A DNA stretch of 55,076 bases from CAZABP01 sp964483245 (lineage in GTDB: Bacteria; Planctomycetota; UBA1135; UBA2386), in the NCBI GenBank assembly GCA_964483245.1, contig CAZABP010000032.1:1-55076 (forward strand), written 5' to 3'. This document shows, in pieces, positions 18,881 to 29,300 of this stretch; the stretch's first letter is position 1; every line of letters begins with the position of its first letter. The position numbers and the translations under genes are program-made. The notes under the pieces were generated by a model that ran no database searches, was not told the DNA's origin, and was given only the letters and a program-made list of their open reading frames with translations.

Positions 18881-20122
18881 ATGAGCCGGCGCCGCGTCGT
18901 CGTGACCGGGCTCGGCGCCGTGACGCCGCTCGGCCTGACCTGGGGTGACACTTGGGAGGGTCTGCTCGAGGGTCGATCGGCCGCCGGGCCGATCACGCGC
19001 TTCGACGCGTCGCAGCACACGACGCGGTTCGCCTGTGAGGTGAGCGGCTTCCGCACCGAGGATCACTTCGAGCGGATGGCCGGCAAGCGGCTCGACATCT
19101 ACACGCAGTACTACCTGGTCGCCGCGGACGAGGCGATGCGCCACGCCGGCGTCGACATGAGCAAGCTCGACCCGACGCGCGCCGGCTGCATCCTCGGCAC
19201 CGGGATCGGCGGGATCTTCGAGTTCGAGAGCACCAAGGAGCTCTCGCTCGAGCGCGGCGTCGGCCGCGTCAGCCCGTTCTTCATCCCGAAGATGATCTGC
19301 AACGCCGCCGGGGGCCAGGCGGCGATGCGCTACAACCTGCAAGGCACCTGCTTCACGACCGTGTCCGCCTGCGCGAGCTCGAGCCACGCGATCGGGATGG
19401 CGATGCGCGCGATCCAGTGGGGCGAGGCGGATCTGGTCCTGAGCGGCGGCGCCGAGGCGGCGACGACGGCCCTCGGCCTGGCCGGGTTCTGCGCGCTGAA
19501 GGCGCTGTCGACGCGCAACGACGATCCCAAGCGGGCGTCGCGGCCGTTCGACCGGCAGCGGGACGGCTTCGTCATGGGTGAGGGCGCGGCCGCCCTCGTG
19601 CTGGAGGAACTCGAGCATGCGCGGGCGCGCGGCGCGGAGATCCTGGCGGAGCTGGTCGGCTTCGGCTCGACCGACGACGCCCACCACATCACGGCCCCAC
19701 GCGAGGACGCCGACGGGCCGTTCCGCGCGATGCGGATCGCGCTGGCGGACGCGGGCCTGGCGCCGACCGACGTGCAGTACGTCAACGCGCACGGCACCAG
19801 CACCCCGCTGAACGACAAGACCGAGACCCTGGCGCTGAAGCGGCTGTTCGGCGACTACGCGTACCGGCTGAAGGTGTCGTCGTCGAAGTCGATGCTCGGG
19901 CACCTGCTCGGCGCCTCCGGCGCGGTCGAACTGGCCGCGTCGATCCTGACCATCCGCGCCGGTCAGGTGCATCCGACGATCAACTACGAGGACCCGGACC
20001 CGGAGTGCGATCTGGACTACGTGCCGAATCAGGCCATCGACCACCAGGTCGACGTCGCGATCAGCAACTCGCTCGGCTTCGGCGGGCACAACACCTGCCT
20101 TGCCGTGCGGCGGTTCCGCTGA
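18881..20122 (+). CDS. fabF: 3-oxoacyl-ACP synthase II
   Basis: The product has 413 residues, the elongating condensing enzyme. The active-site Cys lies in VSACASSSHAIG and the two histidines in NAHGTSTPLND and SSKSMLGHLLGASG. ATG at 18881 (MSRRRVVVTGLGAVTPLG) fits the family better than a GTG 12 bases earlier. It ends the fab cluster. Confidence 0.96.
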   Translation: MSRRRVVVTGLGAVTPLGLTWGDTWEGLLEGRSAAGPITRFDASQHTTRFACEVSGFRTEDHFERMAGKRLDIYTQYYLVAADEAMRHAGVDMSKLDPTRAGCILGTGIGGIFEFESTKELSLERGVGRVSPFFIPKMICNAAGGQAAMRYNLQGTCFTTVSACASSSHAIGMAMRAIQWGEADLVLSGGAEAATTALGLAGFCALKALSTRNDDPKRASRPFDRQRDGFVMGEGAAALVLEELEHARARGAEILAELVGFGSTDDAHHITAPREDADGPFRAMRIALADAGLAPTDVQYVNAHGTSTPLNDKTETLALKRLFGDYAYRLKVSSSKSMLGHLLGASGAVELAASILTIRAGQVHPTINYEDPDPECDLDYVPNQAIDHQVDVAISNSLGFGGHNTCLAVRRFR

Positions 20123-20175
20123 CGCGGCCCCGGCTCTGCAACGTGACGCTCCCGCAAGCCGCGCTGCCATGGCGC

Positions 20176-20205
20176 TTGGCACGTCCGGCGCCGGCGGGCT
20201 AGGCT
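20176..20205 (+). promoter_or_regulatory. Putative promoter for the small helical protein and sugar kinase
   Basis: TTGGCA (20176-20181) and TAGGCT (20200-20205) are spaced by 18 bases, about 50 bases before the GTG at 20254. Confidence 0.5.
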
Positions 20206-20253
20206 GCGCGCTCGTTTTCTCCTCTCTCCCGACCGCTCGTTCAGGAAGTTGCC

Positions 20254-20610
20254 GTGAATAAGAAGTTCAAAGAGCTGCTCCACGCCTACAAGGTCGAGGC
20301 GTTCCACATCAGCCACCGCCCGGAGGACATCGACGCGACGACGCGCGCGATCGTCGACTCGACCGACGAGGCGCTGAACAACGCATACACGTACCAGTTC
20401 CGCCGTGATCCGAACCCGGAGCGCGTCGAGATGTTCAACAACATCAAGAACTACGTCACGCGCGCGGTGCTGCCCCCGGTCGTCGAGAAGATCATGCGCC
20501 GGTTGGTGATCCTCGAGCAGCAGCAGCAGGCGTTCGTGAAGCTGGTCGAGAACGTGCTCGAGACCCTCAGCGAAGAAGAGGGCGCCGAGAGCTCCGCCAA
20601 GGTCGGGTGA
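20254..20610 (+). CDS. Small helical cytoplasmic protein, unknown
   Basis: The product has 118 residues from a GTG start with AGGAAG upstream. It is charged and predicted helical throughout, with a glutamine-rich coiled segment (VILEQQQQAFVKLVENVLE) near the end and no signal or membrane segment. I do not recognise a family. The stop overlaps the GTG of the ROK kinase (GTGA), so the two are co-translated. Confidence 0.8.
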   Translation: MNKKFKELLHAYKVEAFHISHRPEDIDATTRAIVDSTDEALNNAYTYQFRRDPNPERVEMFNNIKNYVTRAVLPPVVEKIMRRLVILEQQQQAFVKLVENVLETLSEEEGAESSAKVG

Positions 20611-21530
20611 ACGGGACGCTGGCCGCCGATCTCGGCGGCACCAAGTGCCGATTCGGGCTCGTCCGGTCCGACTGGACGGTGCACGCCGCACATCGCCAGC
20701 CGACCCGCCGTCCCCGCGCCGAGTTCCTCGCGGACCTCGAGCAAGGACTTGCGGCCGTGCTGGCCGGGCTGCCGCCCGACGGGCAGCCGGATGCACTCGG
20801 CGTCGGCACGGCCGGGGTGATCGGCGCAGATCGACGCACGATCGAATACGCACCGAACCTCGATCTCGATGGCTTCGACCTGGCGAGCCATCTCGAGCAG
20901 CGGTTCGCGCTGCGCTGCACGGTGACCAACGACGGTCGTGCCAGTGCGCTCGGGGAGTACCTGATCGGCCGCGCGCGCGGTCGCGATCCGCTGCTCGTGC
21001 TGTTCTTCGGCACCGGCATCGGGATCGGGCTGATCATCGGTGGCCGCCCGTACGCCGGGGCCAACAACGCGGCCGGCGAGATCGGGCACACGGTGCACGT
21101 GCCGGGCGGGCGGCGCTGTCCGTGCGGTCGCTACGGCTGCTACGAGGCCTACTGCGGGGGCCGGCCGATCGGTGAGCGCGCTGCGGCCGAGCTCGGGGAG
21201 CGTCCCGGCGGCTGGTCGATCACGCCACTGCTCGAAGCGGCGCGCAGCGATCCGCGCGCGGCTGCGATCCTGCGCGAGGCCGAGGTCGCTGCCGGCGCCA
21301 TGGTGGCGTCCGCCTGCACGTTGCTGAATCCCTCCGCAGTCGTGCTCGGTGGGGGCGTGCTGCGCGCCTGGCCGGCGCTGGCGGCGCACATCGAACGCGC
21401 GACGCGCGCCTGGTGCTCGCCGGCCGTCAACGAACGGCTCGAGTTCTTCCCGAGCGAAGCGGGCTCGGATGCGATCCTGGTCGGCAGCGCCGCGGCGGCG
21501 CGTCAGCCGCCAGCGCCGGACGCGGAGTAG
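20607..21530 (+). CDS. ROK family sugar kinase (glucokinase-like)
   Basis: The product has 307 residues. The ATP-binding ADLGGTKCRFG is at the N-terminus. The ROK blocks FFGTGIGIGLIIGG, GEIGHTVH and the zinc motif CPCGRYGCYEAYCGG (Cys-x-Cys-Gly...Gly-Cys-x-Glu) follow. Such enzymes phosphorylate glucose, N-acetylglucosamine or N-acetylmannosamine, and there is no DNA-binding domain, so this is a kinase and not a repressor. Its 3' end overlaps the convergent peptidase gene by 28 bases. Confidence 0.92.
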   Translation: MNGTLAADLGGTKCRFGLVRSDWTVHAAHRQPTRRPRAEFLADLEQGLAAVLAGLPPDGQPDALGVGTAGVIGADRRTIEYAPNLDLDGFDLASHLEQRFALRCTVTNDGRASALGEYLIGRARGRDPLLVLFFGTGIGIGLIIGGRPYAGANNAAGEIGHTVHVPGGRRCPCGRYGCYEAYCGGRPIGERAAAELGERPGGWSITPLLEAARSDPRAAAILREAEVAAGAMVASACTLLNPSAVVLGGGVLRAWPALAAHIERATRAWCSPAVNERLEFFPSEAGSDAILVGSAAAARQPPAPDAE

Positions 21531-23368
21531 CCGAGCAGCGCGTCCAACGTCCGCTGCGTGATCGCGTGGTAGCGCGGCCGCGCACGGGCATAGATCGCGC
21601 GTGCCGTCGCGCGCCCCTGTGGCGTCGCGGCGAGCGCCTTGTAGATCGGCTCGAGGAACTTGCGGCGGCCGACTTCGAGCAGGAACTCTTCGGTGCGCGC
21701 GCGGACCGACGGCATGCCCGCGTGGATCGCCACCACGAGCCATGCCGCCAGGATCTCGCTGTTGCCGGTCGTGGTGAACCCGAACGCCGCGTCCAGCTCC
21801 CCGAGCTGCGCCGTCGTGCAGTCGCGCGGCAGGCCGTTCAGGAAGTGCAGCCACTCGTGCGTGGTCCAGCCGCGCGCCGCCAGCGCGCGGGCCGCGGTCC
21901 CGGCGAGGAACTGCGCGCGCGCGGCGTCGACGGCCGTGAAGGCATCGCTGTGCGGTTCGACCGCGTTCGCCGGCAGACCGGGGCGGTGCACCCATTCGTC
22001 GATGCATAGCTCGCGGCGCCGCTCGGCGTCCCCGTGCAGCAGCTCACGCTCGAGATACGCCAGGAACTGCGCGGTCGTCACGCTCTGGAACCGGTGCGCG
22101 TGGAACCAACCGGCGAGGAATGGATCGAACCGCTCCCGGCCGAATGCCTGCTCGAGCATGCGCAGGAACGCAGCCCCTTTGTCGTAGGCGACCGCGGTCA
22201 TCCCGTCGTCCGGATTGCGCCCGCTCAGGTCGAGGTCGAGCACCTGGTCCCGCTCCGGCAGCTCGCGCAGCTCGCGCCGCAGCCCCTGCATCCCGAGCAG
22301 CGCTTCCATCGCGGCGCGGTCCGGGCCGTAGACGAGCTCCATGATCCGGTTCTCGCTGTAGACCGTGAACCCTTCGTTCAGCCAGAAGTCGCGCCAGGTC
22401 GCATTGGTGACCAGGTTGCCGGACCAGGAGTGCGCCAGCTCGTGCGCGATCAGCCCGACCAGCGAACGGTCGCCGGCCAGGATCGTCGGGGTCGCGAACG
22501 TGAGCTTCGGGTTCTCCATGCCGCCGAACGGGAACGCCGGCGGCAGGATCAACACGTCGTAGCGCCCCCACGGATACGCGCCGAACAGTTGTTCCCCGGC
22601 GCGCATCATCGCTTCGAGGTCGGCGAGCTCGCGCGCCGCCAGCTCGATCAGCGGCGGCTCGGCGTGCACGCGGCAGCGCGGCGAGAGATCGCGCGAGGTC
22701 AGGTGTCCGCAAGCGAGCGCCAGCAGGTACGGCGGGATCGGCTCGGCGATCTCGAACCGCCAGGCGCCATCCGGATCCCGCCCGCGCGCATCCGCGGCCA
22801 TCAACACGGTCATGCCCTCCGGGGCCTGGATCCGCGCGCCGTACGTGAGCCGCACCGCCGGGGAATCCTGCAGCGGCACCCAGCTGCGCGTCAGGATCGC
22901 CTGCCCCTGCGTGAACAGGAACGGCGCCGTTCCATCGCGCGTCTGCTCCGGCGCGAGCCACTGGAGCGCGGCCGCGCCCGGCGGCGTCCGATAGTCGATG
23001 CAGACCGTGGTGTCTGCCGGCGCCAGCTCGATGACCAGCGGCGCACCGAGCACCGGTTCGACGGGCCCGACGTGGAATGCGCGTGCGGCTCCATCCGGGG
23101 CCGTGACGCGCTCGATCTGGAGTCCGGCAGAGTCGAGGTGCAGCGGGGCTGCCGGATCGAAGCGCTGGAGCTGCAACGTCGCGCGCCCGGCGACGCACTT
23201 CGAGTTGAACTCGAGCCGCAGGTCCAGGTCGACGTGCGTCACCGCGACGGCATCGGGGCGCGCGTGGCTGTGCGGATCGCGGCGCGGCGGAGCGGACGCA
23301 GGATCCGACTGGCAGGCCGCGAGCATCGGGAGCAGCAACAGGAACGCGGGAGGGCGGGTCCGCTTCAT
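21503..23368 (-). CDS. M1 family metallopeptidase, lipoprotein (LTA4 hydrolase-like)
   Basis: The product has 621 residues. MKRTRPPAFLLLLPMLAAC is a lipoprotein signal with Cys19 lipidated, placing the enzyme in the envelope. The substrate motif GGMEN is at 282-286 and the zinc site is His309, Glu310, His313 with Glu332 (HELAHSWSGN then NEGFTVY). The C-terminal helical region resembles that of leukotriene A4 hydrolase-type aminopeptidases. It removes N-terminal residues from peptides; physiological targets are unknown. The start codon overlaps the stop of the upstream gene (ATGA), implying coupling. Confidence 0.92.
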   Translation of the reverse strand: MKRTRPPAFLLLLPMLAACQSDPASAPPRRDPHSHARPDAVAVTHVDLDLRLEFNSKCVAGRATLQLQRFDPAAPLHLDSAGLQIERVTAPDGAARAFHVGPVEPVLGAPLVIELAPADTTVCIDYRTPPGAAALQWLAPEQTRDGTAPFLFTQGQAILTRSWVPLQDSPAVRLTYGARIQAPEGMTVLMAADARGRDPDGAWRFEIAEPIPPYLLALACGHLTSRDLSPRCRVHAEPPLIELAARELADLEAMMRAGEQLFGAYPWGRYDVLILPPAFPFGGMENPKLTFATPTILAGDRSLVGLIAHELAHSWSGNLVTNATWRDFWLNEGFTVYSENRIMELVYGPDRAAMEALLGMQGLRRELRELPERDQVLDLDLSGRNPDDGMTAVAYDKGAAFLRMLEQAFGRERFDPFLAGWFHAHRFQSVTTAQFLAYLERELLHGDAERRRELCIDEWVHRPGLPANAVEPHSDAFTAVDAARAQFLAGTAARALAARGWTTHEWLHFLNGLPRDCTTAQLGELDAAFGFTTTGNSEILAAWLVVAIHAGMPSVRARTEEFLLEVGRRKFLEPIYKALAATPQGRATARAIYARARPRYHAITQRTLDALLGYSASGAGG

Positions 23369-24237
23369 CGCTTGCGGTCGAAGTCCTCGGGTACGAGCTC
23401 GGGGTCGAGCAGCAGCTTGTGCACGTCGACGTGGATCGCGGCCGGGACGTCCTGCGGTCGCTCCCGGTCCGGCTCGACCGAGATCCACAGGCTCTTGGGC
23501 AGCAGGCGCCCGTCCCGCTCGACCCACTGCGCGAAGTCGACGTGCTCCTTCAGCCCGGTCGGTTTGCCCTGGTCGTCGAGCGGCTGCGTCCGCAGGGCGC
23601 GCAGCCGACCCGACTCTTCGTCGATCCAGAGTTCGACGGCGACCTGGCGCTTGCCTGCGTCCGCCTCGTGCGCCTGGTAGTACAGCGGCAGCGTCGAGTG
23701 CTTGCCGGTGATCACCAGGTGCGGCCGCTTCTTGCTGCCGAGGTCGAGCTCGACGCGCGGTTTGACTTCCGGCTCGGCCAGCTCATCCACCAGCGCCGCC
23801 GGGTCGAGATACCGCGCGAGCTGCTCGGCGAGGCGCAGATGGCGGCGGAACTCGGCGAGCTCCTGCGCCCGCTCCGCCTCGAGCAGCGAGATCGGTGCCG
23901 CGTCGCCGCGTGTCCACGGACCGATGCGGTCCAGCCCGCGCTCGATCCGCCGCCCTTGCTCCTCGGTGCCGTAGCGCAGCAGGCGCCGCTCGTCGGTGCG
24001 CAGGTAGCGGACCTGGAACCTCACGGCGTGCGAGTCTTCGTCGCGCGCAACAGGCGTGAGCTCGATCTCGGCTTCGTAGGCGCGCAGGTCGAGCGGCTTG
24101 CCGTCGCTGTGGATCTTGCGCAGCGCCGCAGCCTGCGCCGAAAGATCCTGCCCGGTGCGCGCAGCCGCGGGCGCGGCCTGCGGAACCTGCGCCAACAGCG
24201 CGAGCACACAGACGGTGAGCATCGGCGCAGGATACAT
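23365..24237 (-). CDS. Secreted protein of unknown function
   Basis: The product has 290 residues starting at ATG 24235-24237; an in-frame ATG at 24222 would shorten the signal peptide. After the hydrophobic LTVCVLALLAQVPQAA the chain is a mix of beta strands and a charged helical middle (EAERAQELAEFRRHLRLAEQLARY). The pattern ELDL...HLVITGKHSTLPLYYQA...VELWIDEESGRLRAL resembles the curved-sheet fold of lipoprotein carriers (LolA-like), but this is only an impression. It is coupled to the M1 peptidase. Confidence 0.75.
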   Translation of the reverse strand: MYPAPMLTVCVLALLAQVPQAAPAAARTGQDLSAQAAALRKIHSDGKPLDLRAYEAEIELTPVARDEDSHAVRFQVRYLRTDERRLLRYGTEEQGRRIERGLDRIGPWTRGDAAPISLLEAERAQELAEFRRHLRLAEQLARYLDPAALVDELAEPEVKPRVELDLGSKKRPHLVITGKHSTLPLYYQAHEADAGKRQVAVELWIDEESGRLRALRTQPLDDQGKPTGLKEHVDFAQWVERDGRLLPKSLWISVEPDRERPQDVPAAIHVDVHKLLLDPELVPEDFDRKR

Positions 24238-24254
24238 CCGCACGTCCGGGAGCC

Positions 24255-25070
24255 TCAGAGTCTGAGCAGGGACCATGCCAGCACGCATGCCAATGCGGCA
24301 GCCAGCGGCGCGACCGCGAACGCCGGAATCCCGGCGTTCTGCAGCACGTGCGTCAGATGCCGGCGGTCGCCGATCCACGGTGGGAAGCCGAGCATCAGGC
24401 GCGCCGCCACCACCTGCGCGAAGTCGAGCAGCGGAAGCGCGACCGGCGCCAGCAGCGCGAGCGGCGCCTGCGTGCGGATCGCCAATGCATGCGCGGCGAG
24501 CAGATAGCCCAGTGACAGAGCGCCGCAGTCGCCGATGAAGGCACGCGCCTGCGGCCAGTTCCACAGCAGGAATCCAGCGACCAGCCCGACGACCGGCTCG
24601 GACCAGGCTGCGGGCACCACCGACAACCCGACGATCGCGAGCGCGGCGCAGACCCCGTCCGTGTTGTCGAGGAAGTTCAGCGCATTCGTGACCACGAACG
24701 CGAACGCGAGCCAGGGCACCCACTGCCACGGGGTGTCGCTGACCTGCGCGGCGAGCAGCCCGCAGGCGAGCGCGAGCGCGAGCCCCTTCTGCCACCACCG
24801 CAGGCCGCCGCGGCTGCACTTCGTCAGGTCGTCCCAGGCACCAGCGACCGCGACGAGCAGGAGTCCGGGCAGCAGGTGCGGGCCGCCGCACCAGCCGACC
24901 GCGACCGCGACCGCTGCGATCAGCGGAATCCCGACCAACGGCACCGGGCGGGCGTGCGCCTTGCGCGGGCCGGGTGGATCGGCCGGCAGCACACCTCGCC
25001 AGCGCCGTCGGGCGGCCAGCGCGGTCCCGACCAGCAGCCAGCCGACCAGGACCGCGAGCACCAGCTGCAT
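24255..25070 (-). CDS. Glycosyltransferase family 4 / MraY-WecA-like prenyl-phosphate sugar-phosphate transferase
   Basis: The product has 271 residues, polytopic. Catalytic and metal residues are seen in GAWDDLTK, NALNFLDNTDGV and FIGDCGALSLGY. The substrate-side loop PPWIGDRRHLTHVLQNAG is the characteristic HR.TH block of WecA/TagO-type enzymes. It should transfer a sugar-1-phosphate from a UDP-sugar to undecaprenyl phosphate at the inner face of the membrane. It is shorter than most MraY proteins (about 320-360 residues). With uppP and galE in this window it points to glycan assembly, but the exact polymer is unknown. Confidence 0.88.
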   Translation of the reverse strand: MQLVLAVLVGWLLVGTALAARRRWRGVLPADPPGPRKAHARPVPLVGIPLIAAVAVAVGWCGGPHLLPGLLLVAVAGAWDDLTKCSRGGLRWWQKGLALALACGLLAAQVSDTPWQWVPWLAFAFVVTNALNFLDNTDGVCAALAIVGLSVVPAAWSEPVVGLVAGFLLWNWPQARAFIGDCGALSLGYLLAAHALAIRTQAPLALLAPVALPLLDFAQVVAARLMLGFPPWIGDRRHLTHVLQNAGIPAFAVAPLAAALACVLAWSLLRL

Positions 25071-25074
25071 CGGC

Positions 25075-25671
25075 TCAGCGGTACAGCTGCAGCTCGTCGA
25101 TCCGGCGGCGGACGGCCGGTGCGAGCATCCCGGTCAACGGTCCGCCGGTGCGCAGCTGCGCACGGATCTCCGACGACGAGACGTCGTCCGGCTCGAACTG
25201 CAGCCAGAGCAGTTGCGGATCGTCGATCGGCGCGACGCCGCGGCGTGGCACGACGACCAGGCGGCACAGGCGCCGGATCTCGTCCGGTGCGCGCCAGCTC
25301 GGTAGCGCCAATACGTTGTCGGCCCCAATGACCCAGAACAGCTGCGCCGGCGGCGGATACCGCTGGCGGAAGTGACGCAGCGTCTCGACCGTGTAGCTCG
25401 GACCGCTCTGCTCGACTTCGTAGCCGCTGACCTCGACCCCGGGCATCCCGGCGAACGCGAGCCGGCACAGCTCGAGCCGGGCCGCCGCCGGCGCAGTCTG
25501 CCCGCGCTTGAACGGATGCTCGCCGGACGGGATCACGAGCAGCCGATCGACCGGGAGCTGCGCGGCGCAGGCCTCCAGGATCCGGGCATGCGTGCGGTGT
25601 GGGGGGTCGAATGCCCCTCCGAACAGGCACACGCCCCGGACCCGGTCGGTCGCCGCGGAAGGCTCGGACAC
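25075..25671 (-). CDS. nadD: Nicotinate-nucleotide adenylyltransferase
   Basis: The product has 198 residues. GGAFDPPHRTHARI is the nucleotidyltransferase N-terminal motif (HxxH at the end in place of the common HxGH). VIPSGEHPFKRG and the C-terminal VSSSEIRAQL complete the family signature. It adenylates nicotinate mononucleotide in NAD synthesis. It lies four bases upstream of the WecA-like gene on the same strand. Confidence 0.9.
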   Translation of the reverse strand: MSEPSAATDRVRGVCLFGGAFDPPHRTHARILEACAAQLPVDRLLVIPSGEHPFKRGQTAPAAARLELCRLAFAGMPGVEVSGYEVEQSGPSYTVETLRHFRQRYPPPAQLFWVIGADNVLALPSWRAPDEIRRLCRLVVVPRRGVAPIDDPQLLWLQFEPDDVSSSEIRAQLRTGGPLTGMLAPAVRRRIDELQLYR

Positions 25672-25733
25672 GCCATCACGCTATCCCCGGCGCGGGCCGC
25701 CCCGGGGCCCTGATTCCGCCGCGGGATTCGATG

Positions 25734-25762
25734 TTGCGTGGCTTGTGGGGCGTCGGTAGGTT
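25734..25762 (+). promoter_or_regulatory. Putative promoter of the small lipoprotein gene
   Basis: TTGCGT (25734-25739) and TAGGTT (25757-25762) are spaced by 17 bases, with the ATG about 47 bases downstream. Confidence 0.45.
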
Positions 25763-25809
25763 CCCGGCCTCCGCTCCCGCCCCTGGCCCAACGGAACCTC
25801 GCCAAGAAC

Positions 25810-26148
25810 ATGCTGCGCATCCTGTCCGTCGTGACGCTTGCCTTCCTCTGCGGCTCCTGCAAGTGGGAAGGCGCCGGCTCTGGAGTCACCGAGAAGGAGT
25901 ATCAGGTCGGTCTCCGCGACGTCGATTCGCTGGTCGCCGAGTATGAGTCGAAGCGGTACTGGGCCGACATCCGGCGCCGCCGCGACGGCCGCTCGAATGC
26001 GTTCGGGCGCGACCTGGATCGGATCGTGCAGACGATCGACCGCAGCTTCCTGAACTACTCCTGGTCGGATCCGTACGTGAACTACAAGACCGAGACCGGG
26101 GCGCTCGAGCGCTTCGGCCGGTTCGTCGTCACGCCGCTCGCGCGCTGA
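25810..26148 (+). CDS. Small lipoprotein, unknown
   Basis: The product has 112 residues from ATG 25810. The N-terminus MLRILSVVTLAFLCGSC is a lipoprotein signal (Cys17). The mature part is charged and helical with aromatic residues near the end (FLNYSWSDPYVNY). I know of no family. It stands alone, with a strong hairpin 28 bases after the stop. Confidence 0.75.
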   Translation: MLRILSVVTLAFLCGSCKWEGAGSGVTEKEYQVGLRDVDSLVAEYESKRYWADIRRRRDGRSNAFGRDLDRIVQTIDRSFLNYSWSDPYVNYKTETGALERFGRFVVTPLAR

Positions 26149-26175
26149 TCACGTAGCTGCGCAGCCGCGGCGCCG

Positions 26176-26197
26176 CGCGCCGGGTTGGCCCGGCGCG
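26176..26197 (+). terminator. GC hairpin after the small lipoprotein gene
   Basis: A perfect 9-bp stem (26176-26184 with 26189-26197) with a TTGG loop. There is no T run, so it may act as a weak terminator or a 3'-end stabiliser. Confidence 0.45.
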
Positions 26198-26313
26198 CCG
26201 CTGCGATCCAGGGGAGGTTGCGCCAACCCGCCTCGAAGCGGGATGCTCGCCGGCCGCGCGCCTGCGCAGAAATCCGTGCAACGCGGCTCTGCGCGCGGTG
26301 TCTACCCGGATGA

Positions 26314-29300
26314 ATGACCGGAGCCACCCCAAGCCTGACCCCTGAGCTGCTGCTCGCCGAGGCGGACTTCGTCCGCGGACTCGCGCGCAGTCTGCTCGAT
26401 CCGGAGCAGGCCGAAGACGTGGTCCAGGAGACCTGGATCGCAGCGATGCGGCAGCCGGCCGGGCGCGTGCACTCGATGCGTGCCTGGCTCGCGCGCGTGG
26501 TGCGCAACCGCAGCGCGAACGAGCGCCGCGCCGCCCGCCGGCGCGCGCAGCGCGAGCAGGCGGCGGCGCGGGCGGAAGCGGTGCCATCGGCTGACGAGAT
26601 CGTCGCGCGCGAACAGGCGCGGCATGCCGTGGTCGAGGCTCTGCTGCGGCTGCCGGAGCCGTATCGCGGGACTCTGCTGCTGCGGTTCTACGAGGACCTG
26701 CAGCCGGCCGAGATCGCCGAGCGGCTCGGCCTGCCGGGTGCGACCGTGCGGTCGCGCCTGGCCCGCGGGCTTGCGCAACTGCGCGAGCAGCTCGACCGTT
26801 GCTACGGCGGCGATCGGCGCGCCTGGGGCCTGCTGCTGTTGCCGCTGGCGCGCCCGGAGCGGGCCGTCGCGGGGACTCTGGTCACGAAGCTCGGAGTGTT
26901 GACCGGAGTCCTGCTGACGATGAAGACGTTGCTCGCCGTAGCCGTGGCGCTCGTTGCGCTGGCTGCTTTCTGGCTGCTCGACGAAGAGCCGCAGACCGTT
27001 CCATTCGATCCTCAGGTTGCCGCGGAGACTCAGGCAGCGGCGCCGTCTGGCGCGGCAGCTCCGGCGGACGGGATCGGCCGCGCACCGATCGAAACGACGC
27101 AACGCGTCGAGGCGCCACGCGCGGCGAACGCGCCGGCTGCCGTCGCCGGGCTGCGGGGACGCCTGCTGCTGCCGGACGGTGCGCCCGCTGCCGGGACGCC
27201 GGTCGAGGTCGTCGGTCTCGATGCGCTCGGCTTCCTGCTCGACATGCCGGCGCTCGGGGCGCAGACGCTCGAACAGCACGCGACCGAGAGTGGGCCGGAT
27301 GGGCGGTTCGAGTTCCGTGAGCTGCTGCCGCGCGGGCGGTTCGCGCTGCGCGCCGGCCACGGTGGTGACTTCGGCGCGATGCAGTGGATCGCTGCGACGC
27401 CCGGGCCGGACCAGGTCACCGACGTCGGCGACGTGCAGCTGACCGCGCGCGGGGGGATCCGCGGCCAGATCGTCGATGCCGACGGTGTGCCGGTGGCTGG
27501 TGCGGCGATCATGGCCGGCGACATCCCGACGTTTGCGCTCGCGGCGCTGCCGCTGGAGCGGTTGGAACCGGATCACGGCGGCCTGCTGATGGTGCCGGCA
27601 CCGTCGCCAGAGGAGCTCGCCGGCGACACCGCCTACCGCGCGCGCGTGCGCTCCTACCTCGCCGGCAAGCTGTTCATGGAGACGGTGGAACCGGGACCGG
27701 AATACGTGGTGCTGCCGGCGCGCGTGCCGCGTGGGCGGCGCGAGCTGCTCGACTGGCTGCCGCTCGCGCGTGCGACTTCGGATGCAGAAGGGCGGTTCGA
27801 GCTGCGCGGGCTCGTGCCCGGCATCACGACCTTGATCGCACGGCAGGACGGCAGCAAGCCGGGTGTGCAGAGCGGCCTGCGCGTCGCGGCCGGCTCGATG
27901 CGCGATGTCGGGACGGTCCGCCTCGACGCGGCCGAGTCGCTCGAGGGGCGCGTCGTCGATGCCGGCGGCGCGCCGGTGGTCGGTGCGCGGGTCCGCCTAG
28001 CGTCGGTGCCTCGGCTCGGCCTGCGCGGCGTCGCGGTCTGCGAAGCGGAGCTGCGCACGGATGCCGACGGCAGATTCGCGGCCGACGGGCTCGAGGATGC
28101 GGACCTGTTCGCGGCCGTGCAGCCGCGCGCCGGCGACAGCTGGTTCGTCGTCGGCCCGGAGCCGATCGACGCCGCCTGGCAGATCACGTTGCCGCCGCGG
28201 CAGGATCTGCTGGTCGAACTCGCCGACGCGCAAGGCAAGCTGCTCCAGCCGGCGGAGGTGGAGCTCTACGCGGGGCCGCAGGTCGGCGAGCTGGCGAGCT
28301 TCGTGCTCGAGCGCGAGCTCGATCTGCGCGGGCGTGTCGATCCCGCGCCGGATGGCCAGGTCTGCATCCGCTCGCTGCTGCCAGGGATCTATGTCGTCGC
28401 GGTGCGGGTCGACGGGCACGTGCCGGTGCAACGCATGGCGCGGATCCCCGCGACCGAGCCGCTGCGGATCACGTGCGCGCCGGCGCAGCCGCTGCGCATT
28501 GCAGTGACCGACAGCGCAGGTGCGCCGGTTGCAGATGCGCGCATCCTTGCCTGGCCACTGGATCCGGATGCGCAACGCGTGCCGGTGCTGCCGACGAGCT
28601 ACGACCTGCCGCGCTGGCGCGTCTCACCGGAGCTGCTGGGCACGACGGATCGGCGCGGCGTGTTGGAGACCATGAGCCTGCCGGCCGGCCGGCATTGCAT
28701 CGCTGCGATCCACACGCGGCTGGGGCAGGTGGAGCAGGTACTGACGCTGCCGGGTGGCGAAGCGACGCTGGCATTCCCCGCGCTCGGGACGATCGAGGGG
28801 TTCCTGCTGGATGGCGGGCGGCCGGCGAGTGCGGGGCAGTGGCGGCTCGTGGCCGAGCGGGAATCGGACGGAGACGGGGAATCGTCGGCGATGCCGTGGC
28901 CCGAGGCGCACGCACTGCCGGGTCCCGACGGTGCGTTCCGATTCCAAGGCCTGGCACCCGGCGTCTGGGAGCTCACGGTGCGCCCGGCGCTGGCGCGCTG
29001 CGATTCGCTCGGCGACCTCGCGGCGCAGCTCCAGGACGCGATCTACTCGTGGCCCTGGGTGCTGACGCCGGGACCGGTCGACCGCGCGGTCGTGCTGCAG
29101 CCCGGTGAGACACGCCAGGTCACGCTGGACTGCTCCCCACCGCAGAAGGCAGTGCCGGCTCCGGGCGAGATCGCCGGGATCGTGATCCTGGACGGCGCCG
29201 CCGGCCAGTCGCTCGAGGTCCACGTGACGCAGCTCGGGATGGTGCCCAAGCGCGTGCAGACCGACGAGGCCGGGCGCTTCCAGGTCCGTGGCCTGAAGGA

